Shown here in pieces: positions 43,749 to 56,500 of a stretch of DNA of 64,000 bases. The DNA is taken from assembly GCF_019097595.1 (NCBI RefSeq), contig NC_080715.1, positions 9,670,573 to 9,734,572 of the forward strand, written 5' to 3'. The notes below the pieces were generated by a model. It saw only the letters and a list, made by a program, of their open reading frames with translations. It did not search any database and was not told where the DNA came from. Each line of letters starts with the position of its first letter. Position 1 is the first letter of the stretch. The translations under genes and the position numbers were made by a program. This DNA comes from Hemibagrus wyckioides. Lineage: Eukaryota; Chordata; Actinopteri; Siluriformes; Bagridae.

Positions 43749-45598
43749 TCAGTTACTGGTATTCAGACCCAGATCAGTCATGTTAGCTGAAGACAGATGT
43801 GTATCATTCTCATCCTCACTGTCATCTGTTTCCTCCTCGCTGTGATTACCCATCATGACTTGCTGCATGGCGAGCGTAGCTCCATCTGAGGAGAGGGTTT
43901 CGTAGCCATCCATGCTCATCCCAACTGTAACTATGTTAACTAAAAAACACAGAGAAGACAGTCATCACATTACATTACATTAAAGTGTGTGTGGTTAAAA
44001 CAGGATACATAAAGCTTACATAATTTCTACAAAATACTCGCTGCAGAGCACTAATATATTTTTTCCTAATTTTATAGTGAACATTAAAAGCTTCATTGTG
44101 AATCCTAAAAATTCAGACTGCTCCCAAACATGGATTTCTATTCTGTTATGGTTGCTGAAATGTGATTTTATTCACAGCCTGTACCGTCGTCCATGGTGAA
44201 CTGTTGCTGGGACATAGAGGAAGCGATTGAATCAGGCCAGAAGCGCTGTAGAGGACGGGTCTGTGGAGTCTTCTTCTTGGTTTTGGGCATCTCTGTGGAG
44301 CTGGCGTCTAACATCGGCTGGAGGATCCGCCTCCGTGCATTAATGAACCTTTAGCAGAGAGGCAGAGGTGGTTTTGAATCGAACAACAAAGCAAAAAGCA
44401 TAAAAATAAAAACCATACAGACATGGTGTACTGGATATATTTTTGAGAATGTATTATTTTGGAGAGTTTTTATGTCTCTATATCTGATCTTTTGCTATAA
44501 ATCTATTCACAGGTGACATACAGAGAAATAAAACCAACAGTGAGTGTCCAGAGGGACGGTGTAACATACCAGTTGTTGACCTGTAGCAGAGTGAGATTGG
44601 TTTGATGAGCAATCTGTTTCTTCTCATCTTCAGTAGGATATGGGTGCTGTGGATAACAAGAAAATAACAGCTGTAAGACAACAGCTTGAATAATATTAAC
44701 AGTATTAACATTAGCGTCTGACTGACGAACTCACCGCAATGTGCTGGAAGAGCCATGAGCGCATGACGTTGGTGGCCTGTTTGGGGAGGACGCCACGCTT
44801 GTTTTTAGAAGAACTGTCTTCATTAGTGAAGAATCCAAAATCCTGATTCATCTGCAGCTGTAAATGCTTGGAGAAAAAGCACAGCAGGTCAGTGTGTTGA
44901 TTTGATTAATGCTGTGTGTATGTGTGACTGCTTTGAAGCAATCTGTGTATGCTGTGTACTTATGTGAGGTCCACACCTGGGAGTTCTGGATGTGTATCTT
45001 GCTCGGTGAGATGGCCTGAGCCATGACATGGCCTTGGGGTGTGACTAATGTGACCGGCTGGTACACTGCACCACCTGGAGGGCCCACAAACCAAACCAAA
45101 AATAAACAACAGAGGAAAACAATCCAAGGACAGAATAAGTTCTTTATCAATTCATTTTTAAGATAGAAACTACTTTTTACAGTAACTCCATAGGAGATGT
45201 AAAATACAATCTATGAGTATATCTGTGTACACGTGTACATGTTATGACTTTTGTGTGTATGTGTGTGAGATAGTTAGGTAGCAGTTTAGTAGTTCTGCAC
45301 TCTAGTTTTGTCTTTTGTGTGATGTTTTTCTGGAGGAATCAGTGTTCAGCAAATAATGAATACACTAATCAGTTTTTGTCATTCAGGACAAGTAAATTAA
45401 TTTAATTAATAAAATAGTGACAAAATAGTGAGGTTAAACTTCACATCTAGATAACTTCAGTACAAAGTGAGACTCACTAATGTAAAGCATATATGTCTCT
45501 TTCCCCATTTACCGACCCGGCCTTTATTTGTATAAGCATGATATTTGTGTCAGTTTCATATATTTGTGGTGCAAGTATGTGTTTGATGTGTGTAAACA

Positions 45599-45631
<33 letters not shown>

Positions 45632-45925
45632 AACAGTATATGTGTGTGTAATGGTAAAAGAACTCTCTAAGAAAGGGCACCTGAAGCCATTTGAGACTGA
45701 CTGACTGCTGATACACCTTGTTGCATAGGTGAGACAGGAACCACAGTGCCCTGGGTATCCTGTTTTAAAATAAAAATAAACAAAAGACCAACACTAAGAT
45801 CAATAGTAAGAAAAGAAGGTCTAGGATCAAGGACTGGCAAATATTTTGCCAAATATAGTGCATGACCAAACACACACATACACACACATGCATGCATATA
45901 CAGGAGGAGACAGATACAAAAAGAA

Positions 45926-45990
<65 letters not shown>

Positions 45991-48962
45991 TAGATAGAAT
46001 TCAGCATGATCAAAAAATAAAAGTATTTCTGCAAGCTTTCTGTTAGAAACATTAGTTATACCCCATAAACACTGCTGAAAACCCAAGCCACGAAAAACAC
46101 TTGCTCCTGTTAGCATCATTTCCTTCAACCCCCACATAAAAGGGCAACACCAGATCCTTCGATACTGGGTTAGTGATAGAAAAGGTTTAAGGTTTTTAGT
46201 GGCATTTATAAATGAGAACACAACTACTACAAGCTTACCTGAGCATGCAGGGGAGAGTAGGGGCCATCTGTCTCTCCACTCAGCAGCGTCTCGCTGTTCA
46301 TCTTGCTCCTCAGGCAGGAGATGTATCTGCTACAGAAGTCTTTACACAGATCGCTGACCTTCTCCAGCTCCAGCAGGTGAATCCTGAGAACCTGAATGGC
46401 CTTCACCATCTGATCACACAAGCACAAGGTGTTACAGCGGTGTTCGAACATCGTCACAGTTTCTCGGATTTGCACAGCATCACGGCTGCCAAGGCTCTGA
46501 TATCTTTTGTACGAGTAATACTGGGTGCAAATCTGATATACATTGCTGGATGTTTTTTTATGATACATGTAGTATTGGAACACAGCTTACATAGCTTACA
46601 ATATTGATGATATTATGATGGTATATTGATCACATGATGAAACTATGAATTTAATACCCCAGAAGTCAGATTAACAACATAAGTAAGACTTATTATTTAC
46701 ATTTTCGGTGTAATAATAAGTAATCCAAATAATTAAATCAGACTAATCAGTTCATTCCACCAATGAGAAAAAATTCATCCTTCCAATTTCATTCCAATAC
46801 TTCCAATTTAATTAACATCAGCAAAATTCAGAACTGACGTTGATCTTAAGTCCAACATTTCAAGCTAAGGTTTGACTAAAGAAGACATTTTCAGATCATG
46901 CTGAACTGTAATTTTGTTCACTTTTATAAATATGGATTTATTTTTAGTCTGGATTGAATAGTCAGCGCATCTGGATTACAGCATTTGTTAAAAGAAAACT
47001 TCAACCTTTTAATGTCCTAACATTAATATTGCTAAAGTTTATTCATGTTAATTAATGCAGCAAATAATGTTAGTTAAAGGAACTTTAATGTAAAGTGTAA
47101 TCAAAAAAATTAGGAAAAGAAAGAAGTGGAAAATTCTGGAATATGTTTACATTGTTGTTGAGGTACTAACAATTTATTTCATTAATCTCAGAAAAGTGAG
47201 AAAAGTTGACTCTGGTAATCTGTGTAGTTACTGATAAAGAAGGTGAATCATATTGCAGGGATCTTAAAACCCGGGCTGCGGTCCTTTCAGATTGTGCTTT
47301 ACAAAGCAGACTTTCTGTAATATTTATAATAATTCTATGAAGATATTTTTATATTATGTTGCATGTCAGGAATGTAAGCATTTGAATGTATTTATGTATT
47401 TTACTACAGGGATTCTCACCAGGTTGTCTAGCTCAGTGTCTTCGCTGAAGAAAGCCTTGGCGTCTTTCTCTTGGTTGCGTACAAAATTCTGGATATCGAT
47501 ATCAAAGCTTGCCGAAGTGACACAGTCAGAGCTCTGAGTGGACTGCTCGCACTTCTCAAACAGAAGGGTGAGGAGAGGAAAGAGCGGATGCCTGCAGGCC
47601 CACAGAAAACACCACATGAGACAAGCTGAACAAATATGAAACGACTAGATTCACAATGAAAGTGAAAACAAATTGAACTGGAGCTGATATTCTAGCATAT
47701 GGGTCAAGCTGCAATTACACAGTCATACTCAATCATAAGATGTTATGTGAATGTGTGCTATAGGAAGAATTGAATATCATTCTAATCTTAAACAAAGCAC
47801 TGATTTCATAACAGGCTTTAAGAGCTGTGGATTTGGATTTCTTTACTTCATTTCTGTTCAGTGTGTGTGTGTAAGGCATACTTATTAAGCATGTTATAAA
47901 ACAATGCCTGGCTATGCCTTATTACCTGTATATGGAAGCTTTATCTGCATCCATGCGATTGGACTCGGCAAGAGCATTGTTGAGGTTTCTCCCCATTCCT
48001 GTGTCTGGATCACCGTCTGTCTGCTCGATCCCCTGCGTGTAAACCACATGTTATTGTTAATGCTGGACCTAAAAATAGTTTGATGTGTGAAGAATACATC
48101 ATTTGAAGCTGTGCTGCTACAGGAAAATACTCGGTCAATGACAGGGTGGTGTGATGTGAACTGACACATCCACATCAGAACTGATTCTATTTCTAAAGTG
48201 TCGTATTCCTCTTATATCACAGCAATTTGCTGATAATTTGATTTTTTTTTTTAGGAATGTCATGTCATACTATAACTATAAACTGTCATTTTGCCATCGT
48301 TAACTCTCTTAAATGAATTAAATGTTACAGAGAAACAGCAAAGCCCTTCCTACTGTGTCAGCTTTACCTCTGACAGTTAAAAAACTCTGACAGTGGAGAC
48401 TCCTTCCACATTCCTTCCAATTATGTTTCATAAACATATTACAGAAACCTAGAGCACATCAATAATTATACACATTTTTAATATGTCCCTGTGTAAGTTA
48501 CTATAAGGCTAATAAAGAAACAATAACTTGTGCACTAATATGGTATATAGAGTACCTGTGATTACTGTCAGTTACTGTTACAGAAAATTAAACACCACCT
48601 ACTGAAAAATCAGAATCAATCACTTAACAGTGCTGTCTAAACAAAATGATACAGATTGTGTATATACAAAATAAATAGCGAGTTATTACCTGGTTGTACA
48701 AGTTTTCAGGTTTTATTACCTGCATATTTTCTAACATTTACACGTTATCGTAAATATAACTTTCAACAAGATAAATTAAAACTAGTTTTTTTATGTTATG
48801 TATGAAAGCAGAATTTTTGTGCTTTACATCTCTGAGAATAAATAAAAAGGCACAAACAATAAGCAGTCTTCATGTAAATGTTGCACGTGTGTGTAAACGT
48901 GATGGACGCACCTGCTGAACTCTCTCCTCGTACTTGCGCATTGTCACAGGCTGGCCTGCCAT
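43749..48962 (-). CDS. pknox1: PBX/knotted 1 homeobox 1 (PREP1), TALE homeodomain factor
   Basis: Nuclear TALE homeodomain protein that binds DNA as a dimer with PBX factors. Coding exons: 48962 (within 49009-48912), 48032-47926, 47591-47420, 46409-46239, 45759-45681, 45074-44977, 44857-44735, 44646-44570, 44348-44185, 43939-43749; phases agree and give 410 residues from MAGQPVTMRKYEE (human 436). The Meis/PKNOX N-terminal PBX-binding region is clear (SIYRHPLFPLLTLLFEKCEQ; IQVLRIHLLELEKVSDLCKD). The TALE homeodomain spans three exons: KNKRGVLPKQATNVMRSWLF, the PYP three-residue insertion in HPYPTEDEKKQIA, and recognition helix QVNNWFINARRRILQPMLD. PLQRFWPDSIAS and an acidic C-terminus follow. 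The start is uncertain: the 49009-48912 exon is open upstream of this ATG and could join a coding 5' exon. Confidence 0.94.
45925..45997. repeat. (GA)n then (GACA)n microsatellite in a pknox1 intron
   Basis: GA units pass into nine or so ACAG units and a few GATA units. Confidence 0.96.
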
Positions 48963-49009
48963 CGTGATCACTGTAGCCACTGCCAACACTGAAGCATTAT
49001 ATGGGCAGG

Positions 49010-51857
49010 CTGAAAGGTGATGGCAAACAAACGTAAATCTTAATTACAAATCAATTATACACTGAATGACTATTTTAGCATTTATCACTTGTTAGGTATA
49101 TATTGTAATACATCATATGTTACCCCCCTTACTACCCCATCCATAAATGTAAAGAAAATCAGATGGTAATGGTGATGTTATTGGGTGCATCAACACCGGT
49201 ATGATATTATCACAGCTGCTGTTGCGTGCACTTACAAGCCAACTACCCTGTAAGCCCACTTTTGGAATTCAAATGATCTTTGTCCATGCATAGGATGTGT
49301 TACCTGTCCTCTAGTCCTCATCATTGACTATTTCAGACCTCAGCACTGCAAATAGCTTGATATTTTGCTGTGTTTGATGTAATTGTACCACAATCACACA
49401 CACAAGTCTATAAATAATGTAAAACTTAATAACAATTAAAAAAAATAAATAAATTGTTTTCTGGGGGGGGGGTTAAAAATACAATTCTGTGTTTCTGCCT
49501 TAAAGTTTGCAACACAGAATTGTATATAATACTGTAGCACTAAGGTTTCCCTTCATTGCAACATCCAGCATGACAGGATTGGCAAAGCTGAAGTGGAATT
49601 CCTTGAGTGCCCTGACCTCTGCTCCTCTGAACACCTTTTCACCTGAAATCAGTGCCTGACCTCACTCAAGCCCTTGTATTTAAACCAGCACAAATCTGTA
49701 CAAACATGCTCCACAATCTAGTGGAAAGCCTTTGTAGAAAATTTGAGGTTATTATGACAGTAAGGGTGGACTGTGTGTGGAATGGGATGTACAAAAAGCA
49801 CAGATATGTGTGATGGTCAGGTGTCCACAATCTCATGACCATATAGTGTGTTATGGTATAATTAATTCATCTTAAACTCCATCTTGGTCTGGATACTAAA
49901 CCCAATCCAGGATCACTGGGAATGAGGCAAAAACACAACCTGGATCTAGATGGGATGCCAGTCCACCTCAGGGCACCATGCACACAAACACACATACCTG
50001 GGGCAATATACCTTCGGCAAGTACATGCAAAACTCCACAGAGACTAAATCTGGATCTGTGACAGGGCAACACTACGTTTAGAGAATTTAGAAAACATACG
50101 TCTTACAAAGTTTCTCTCATTTACACAAATGAGCATTAAGGTTGAGGATTAAAAGGGTCATGATTAAGGGTTTGAGCTCACAACCATCTGGCAAGACGTT
50201 CAAGATCTCAACCATTGCTCTCCCAATGCACCACATTTAAAGTGTTCATCATTTTGACAAAGTTGTCCTTGCTTGAGAATATTTTGGTAACCGACCCTTC
50301 TCAAGTCAAAGTAGATGTGTCAGAGCAGGGAAAACACTGAAATGTCCAGGTAGACCAAATCCATGATCAAGAAATGAGGACGTGAAGTTGACTAGATTTT
50401 GCTTGTGTTCATGATAGATAGATTATCACTGCCAAGGAACACGCACAGTATTTACTTAAGAAGGTATGCTAAAATCCTTAAAATGGAAGGCGAAATAAAG
50501 TTTTATACCCACGGCACAGCCATGCCCTTAATAGTTAATACACGTGGTGTTTTATGTACTATTAATTTATCATGATAGGTAGTTTTGCAGTACTTTTAAA
50601 GTCATCATCTGCGGTCATGTTTAACTAACAACACGCACAGTATAGGTGTCAACATAATATTGCTTGTATTGTTTGGAAACGTTTTAAAAACCATTTTGAG
50701 CAAGTCTGCACGCGTTACATTAAAGATTTAATGCTGATGCGTAGTTAATAGTTAATAGAATAGTTAGTAAACTGACTTAAAAAGCAGCGGAGAACCTGAG
50801 TTTCCTACGACGCATGGTAGACAGATTAGCATCGCTAGCTTTGTATCGCAAAAACAAACCAAAGCAAAAGGAATTTTTTTTTTTTTGCGTAAAGAAAAAA
50901 CCCTCAGGGACATTAAAAGTTAACTTTTTAACGCACACGCCTACGTTAGGTGAAAAGTTTCCTACAGCAAAATGCATAAGAAGTAAAGAAAATAAAAAAT
51001 GTAAATAAAGCCGCTACACCGCACTATATAAACATCCCTGGCCTACAGGTCCGCTAGCTCACTTATTTAAAAAAAAAATACACATAAATCTTGAAATATT
51101 CACATCTTATAGGTTCACACACACACAATAAACAGCACACTGTGTATCTAGCCAGATGTTTTATTTGTTCCTTGTAGGACAAAATGTAACACAAAACAAA
51201 CCATCAACCGAATAAAGGAAATGTAGTTAAGCTAGCTAGCTGCTACTCTATTTGCTAACAATGCTAACAAGTTAGCTAACCAGCTCCTTATATATGTATA
51301 TATGAATGAATGCATTAACGCTGTGCGTACAGATATATCATACATATATAATATAGTAATAACGGCCATAACATAAGACGTTATAAAGTATTAAAAAACC
51401 AAAATAGAGTGTTTGTTTTTTAAATATAACATCACTAGAAACTCCGACTCTATTGTTTTTTTTTTAAATAAATGTAAGTAAATCCACCAATCGATATACA
51501 TCTAATAATAATAATAATAATAATATTAATAATAATAATAATAATGCTTTTAAATAAAAAACGCACTTCCGTTCCCCTGTACAGAGGGAGGAAGTGTGTG
51601 CTGCTAAAGCTGGGCCTTGGCTCAGTCTCGGTCATCGCTCTTGTAATAAAATCCTCCTCTCTCATCAAAAAGCACATATTTTATGACTTTCTTTCCTCAA
51701 CATGGTTTTCGGGCGGCGCACTAGCCTCTAAAAGAACTCCCACAAACCCACACACAAGTCCGTTTAAGTGCTGAGGCCGAGGCATTTTTAGCGTGTTGCA
51801 CGCATTGTTTTGATTGATAGGTAAGAGGAAAAAGCAGAGTTTTGAGTGACAGCTTAC
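49010..51857 (-). other. pknox1: pknox1 first intron
   Basis: Lies between the 49009-48912 exon and the putative 5' exon ending at 51858. Besides the Tc1 remnant it holds an interspersed repeat fragment (about 49880-50090) and an (AAT)n tract (51505-51545). Nothing else recognised. Confidence 0.45.
49560..49853 (+). mobile_element. Tc1-like 3' remnant
   Basis: Decayed transposase C-terminal region (ACATCCAGCATGACAG, CTCCTCTGAACACCTTTT, AATCTAGTGGAAAGCC) followed by a Tc1 end (GGTCAGGTGTCCACAATCTC, then CCATATAGTGTG). In the pknox1 intron upstream of the 49009 exon. Confidence 0.65.
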
Positions 51858-51942
51858 CTGAGTGCCAATCTTCATCACACTGACAAGCGGCTGCAGCAAT
51901 CGGGATCCACTGTGGCCGCCTTGCGTCATCGCGTAGACGCAC
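51858..51942 (-). other. pknox1: Putative pknox1 5' exon (non-coding or N-terminal extension)
   Basis: On the minus strand a GC-richer stretch ends in CACTCAG followed by GTAAGCTG, a strong donor at 51858/51857, and is correctly placed to join the 49009 exon. One frame (ATG at 51942, MRLRDDARRPQWIPIAAAAC) stays open across this junction and enters the pknox1 frame, adding 44 residues before MAGQPV. The frame from ATG 51929 would stop soon after the junction. The true 5' end of the exon is not visible. Confidence 0.5.
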
Positions 51943-52066
51943 GCAAGACGACTTAGATGTGAATATTCATGAGGTGGGCGGCAACCGACGGCTATTATCG
52001 TTGTGGTGCGTCATCGCGTAAAAGGCACGCAAGATGTTTTTTTATGCATATTCATAAGATAGGCGG
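51923..52066. promoter_or_regulatory. pknox1: Two 59-bp imperfect direct repeats at the pknox1 promoter
   Basis: Copies at 51923-51981 and 52008-52066, spaced 85 bp start to start. Both begin GCGTCATCGCGTA, share GCACGCAAGA, then AT-TATTCAT and end GGCGG, with no net length difference. GCGTCATCGCG contains a CRE/ATF-like half site (TGACGC on the minus strand). They overlap the probable transcription start region of pknox1, so a promoter role is inferred. Confidence 0.5.
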
Positions 52067-53532
52067 AGATGAGCTAGCATGCCTTCACCTCTAAAGCAGT
52101 GATTCACAAAACGGGGTCTGGGGAGTTTCTGGTGTTTTAATTATTATTTTTTTGTTACAGTGACAGTGGTGGAAATCATTGAGGGGTTATTGACGACTCA
52201 CAGTTATTAGTCTGTTTGACTGATCACTTCAATTGAACAGATGTAATCTGAACCTCTTTTTCTTTCATTAAAGACTTTATCCTGGTCAGAGTTTCTGTGG
52301 ATCCAGAGCTCTTCCTGGGAACACTGAGCACAAAGCAGGACAGTAGTCTGTATCTGTAATAAAGGCTGTTTCTGTTTCATCAGGACAAGGTTCAGTCAAA
52401 TTAAGGGCCATTTAACATAATCCATGTACCGGCATGTTATTTCGAGGTGGGAGAAAATCAGAGAACCTGAAGGAACCCACATAGACATGGGAAGAGAATA
52501 AACAGAAATGCCACCCAGGTGTAAACTAAGCTGACAACTAAACCAGGGAGCATGGAGTTCAATAATTCAATAAGTCGTCTGTAAATAACAAGTTCTATCA
52601 ATTATATCAACATGTTATTGGATAGCATATCAATGTTTGAATAGCAGGATTATGGTTATAATATAAATCTGAACTGAGCAGGTCTGTAGAATTTACGTTG
52701 CAGTTTAAAGGGTCCCTGGCTGCAAAATGTTGGAGAACCCCTGCCCTGGCATTCCCACTGAGTCACACCACATTCTTTGTTGTTTTTTCCCCCCTCCTTT
52801 GTGCTTTTCGTATTTAAATTGCACTTGTCAATATAATGACGAGTCTTAATGCCTAGCTATTTGTAGCATAATCTTTACAAAGAAAATGGGTTGTCCCATT
52901 CAAAACTCAAAAACCTAAAGTACATGACCATATTTACACAGTGTGGCTAAAAACACTGCTTTTTTAAAAAAAACAAACTCATCAGGATCAATTAAAATAT
53001 GAAATTCTTTCTTTAAACCACAATGACATTTGCCCATCTCTGACCATATTCTAAAACTAAAAGCTGCTGGTTAAAATAAAAATTTTACCTGGAAATACGG
53101 AAAGTCCTTTCATATTGCTTCTTAAAAAAATCAGTTTACAAAAGAAACATCATTTTTACACTCTTGTTAGAGTTCGATATGCCATAGCTTTTATATATTG
53201 CATTTCTGTAAAGCTGCTTTGTCTACTGTTAAAACCACTATACAAATAAAATTGAATTTAACTGAAATGAATATATCCAGACTGGAAAGACAACTAGTAA
53301 AAAGCTAAAATCCTTTGGATACATCAGCAACTTACATCGCCATCACTAACAAACTCCGAGTCATATGGAAATAATTCATTAATTTATATACTTTAATGGA
53401 ATTACAAGCATTTCACCACCAAGTTGCAATGTGGCTAGCCTTCTGAAAGACAAATCAGAGCAAAGGAAAAGCAGTAGGATGTTAATCACTATGGAGAACA
53501 GGAAGGAGATCACAGGCCCCCTGAGGGAGAGA
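52067..53532. other. Intergenic between pknox1 5' end and ndufv3 3' end
   Basis: Has a decayed interspersed repeat (52255-52560) and a repeat tail at 53206-53270 (TGTAAAGCTGCTTTGTCTAC, then CACTATACAAATAAAATTG). The part adjoining 53533 is presumed ndufv3 3' UTR. No further gene. Confidence 0.45.
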
Positions 53533-56500
53533 TCAGTGCCTAGGTGAGGGTCTTCCCGTTGAGGGCTGGGGCAGACGTTGCTTGGCCATCTCCACATCCA
53601 TGTCCACGAATGTGTAAATGTTGTAATTGTGATGTTGCAGGTTCTTGTATGTGGTGTTGTCGAATGGCTCCGGTTCGGGGGCCGGGGCCGCTTCTGTAAA
53701 AGGCAGGCATAAAATAGCAAAAATTACATATACAAAACTGATACTAACAAAACAAAAACACAACCACACATAATTAACTTTCTTATTCAAAAAAATCACC
53801 ACTGATAAAACTTAATGCATAAAATTTTATACAACTGTTTTTATCTTTATCCATCTTTAAGATTTTGGGAAATGTAAAACTATATTACATGATGGCAAAC
53901 AAACTATCCTTATAGTGTCAGACCTCCAGCTTGTTAGAAACAAAATGCATCCAACGTTTGTCTTAACACTTTTTACTTCCTGGCTTGAAAGGAACGTTTG
54001 ATGGGAATATTCACACTTCTGCCAGCATTGTTTTACAGTAGTTACTTCTTACTCTTTTCCATGTCACTCAACCTCAAATGCCTCTCTTTGTCACGAACAT
54101 CAAGCTGAAAGGAGTGTGAACGGCCCAAGGCCTCATGTCTGATCTACAGACAACTCACAGCTTCTTTCATTTAAGCTTAACTGGGTGATTTTCCATTTAA
54201 TTCTCAATTACATAAATCAGTTTTCCCATCTACGTGCTGTAGTGTATGAACGAAATTTGTTTTATATGAAAATAAATTGTGGTTTCTTTTTAAATAGCAC
54301 ACATTTCAGCCTCTCTTTTTACATTTTAATCACTAAAATGTAAATTTCATAGCTATATGTGGGTTAAGAAGTGACAAGTATAAAATAATTGGTCATAAAC
54401 ATTAAGGGAAAAAAAAGAACAGATTGAAAAGGAAACAGAAGGCGACGTGGTTGGTGAAGGGTGGGGCTGCAGGTAACACTTAGATCTGAAGGCATCATAT
54501 GATAATTAGACACAGGAAAAGAAAAGGTGACAAATCAGCAAGAGGCGATTTAAAGAGGTGACTTCAACCAGCACCATCCACTTGTGATGTCTAACACTGT
54601 GACACTAATTAACATCTTAATAACAACATTATCTACACTTAACATCAGCTGGCACAAGTTGCAGTAAAATAGCTTAAAAGATGTGTTTTAAAAAGAAACA
54701 ATATAAAAAAGGGGGGTTGAGGGCAAAGTTTATATGCTCCAGAATGAGAAAACGAAATGCAAATGTGAAATATTAATCGTGTTTGTCCGGGAAACACTGT
54801 TTAGCCAAAAGATGTTGATTAATGTTCTACAACAGCAGCAGCTCTCACGGTAGCTTAAAACAAATGTTAAACACAGAGTTTAGCAGGGAAACCGATCTAA
54901 AAAGTGTGTCATTTCTGATATGTTGAAGGTTTTTTTTCTTGAAAAGAATGGCTTTTGGCATTTTTTTGGAAGGAGTCTCCAGTGTCATCACTTTTTTTTT
55001 TTAACAGTCAAAAGCTGAAGGTCTTCCTGATGGAGAACTTGGCTGTTTTTGTCTTGCTTTATCAACTTCAAGAGAGGCTTCACTTCAAGCGACAACACCA
55101 CCACCCCTGTGTTCAACTATTTTTCTAAATCAGCACATCTTGACTTGTCTAAAGAGTACACAAACATTTGCACTCAACTACATAAAGCATTCAGTCAAGA
55201 AGTAATAAGAAAGAAAGAAACAAAGAAAGAAAGAAAGAAAATGAAACTAAAGGAAGCTTGGGTAAGAAGTGTAAGAACAGTCCTTTTACATTTTTGGTCA
55301 TTCTAACACAGATAAAAGTTATATTAAAGGTATAAATAAAGGTATATTAACAGTGTATAATTTCAGTGTATAACAATAAATCTATTAAAATATAATAATA
55401 AAACTAAAAAAAGGATTTTAAAAAAGCCTTCAGTTACAAACTGCTACTTCAAAAGGCAGTGTTTACAGTGAAAATATCCAAAAAGAGAAGGACCCAAGCT
55501 ATGTAAAAGGACTATTAGTCTTGAGGCAACTTTCGTAAATAATATGTATTAAAAATCCAGTAAACGTAAACAAGATAGCCTCGAATAAGCAAGTATGGAG
55601 GGAAAATAGCGTGTATGGATTTTAGACCAAAACTCTACAGTAAAAGAATACAGACTAAAGAGAGGAAAACCAATCTGAACCTTCAGATTTGAATGGAGGA
55701 GGTCATTTCTAAGACTTTCAACCCAACACTTATTCATTTACTCATTCATGCATGGAAAGTGAACACAAGCTTGTGTCCTGAAAGGCAAAAGGCGGACATG
55801 CTGGAGTTAAAGAGGCGGAGTCTCATTCGATATAGACTGAATTTGTGTTGTAAATCAAAGACAACTGAATTAGACCAGGAATATAAACACCTATTTTGGC
55901 TGTTATCAGGACTTTTTGTATTTTCCAAATTAGTATTTTCAAAGTCAATAATGTGTCTATGTGGCCGCTCAGGAGGAGTGAAAAGGATTTTAAGGGAGAT
56001 GTGGTGTGTACCCTCTGGTGCAGTCGCTGCTTCAGGTTCGGCTCGGACTTCTTCTGCGTCAGTAATTACAGGAGCGGTGTCCACTAACTCTTCAGCTGCA
56101 GCTACAGCTTCTGTCGTCTCTGGTGCAGGTTTGATTTCGACTTTTGGTTCTGATGCCACTTTGGTAGCAGACTCAAGGACGATTTCTGGTGTGGGTTTAG
56201 CAGCTACGCTAGGGGCTGAATCGGTGACAGGTTCAGGGATGCCATCAGATACTTTTGAAGACTTCACCTCAACACCTGCTTTTTTTTCCGGTATAATTTC
56301 CGCTTGAGTTTTAACGCTTTCAGCTGTGCATAAAACAGGAGCAGGGTCAACTATCTCTTCTGATGAGGCTGCTGCTGTGCTCGAAGCAGGTACTTTATTA
56401 GATGTAGGTTCAGTCACCTCTTCCCTGACTTCTGGTGCTCTTACAGGTGAACCCTCAGTAGCTCTTACAGGTGAACCCTCAGTAGCTCTTACAGGTGAAC

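Noticed and set aside
51544..51774. Plus-strand 76-residue ORF upstream of pknox1
   Set aside because: No homology or splice context; it overlaps the pknox1 first intron on the other strand.
52008..52066. Bidirectional promoter for a gene to the right of pknox1
   Set aside because: The next gene on the right, ndufv3, points the same way with its 3' end here; no plus-strand exon was found at 52067-53532.
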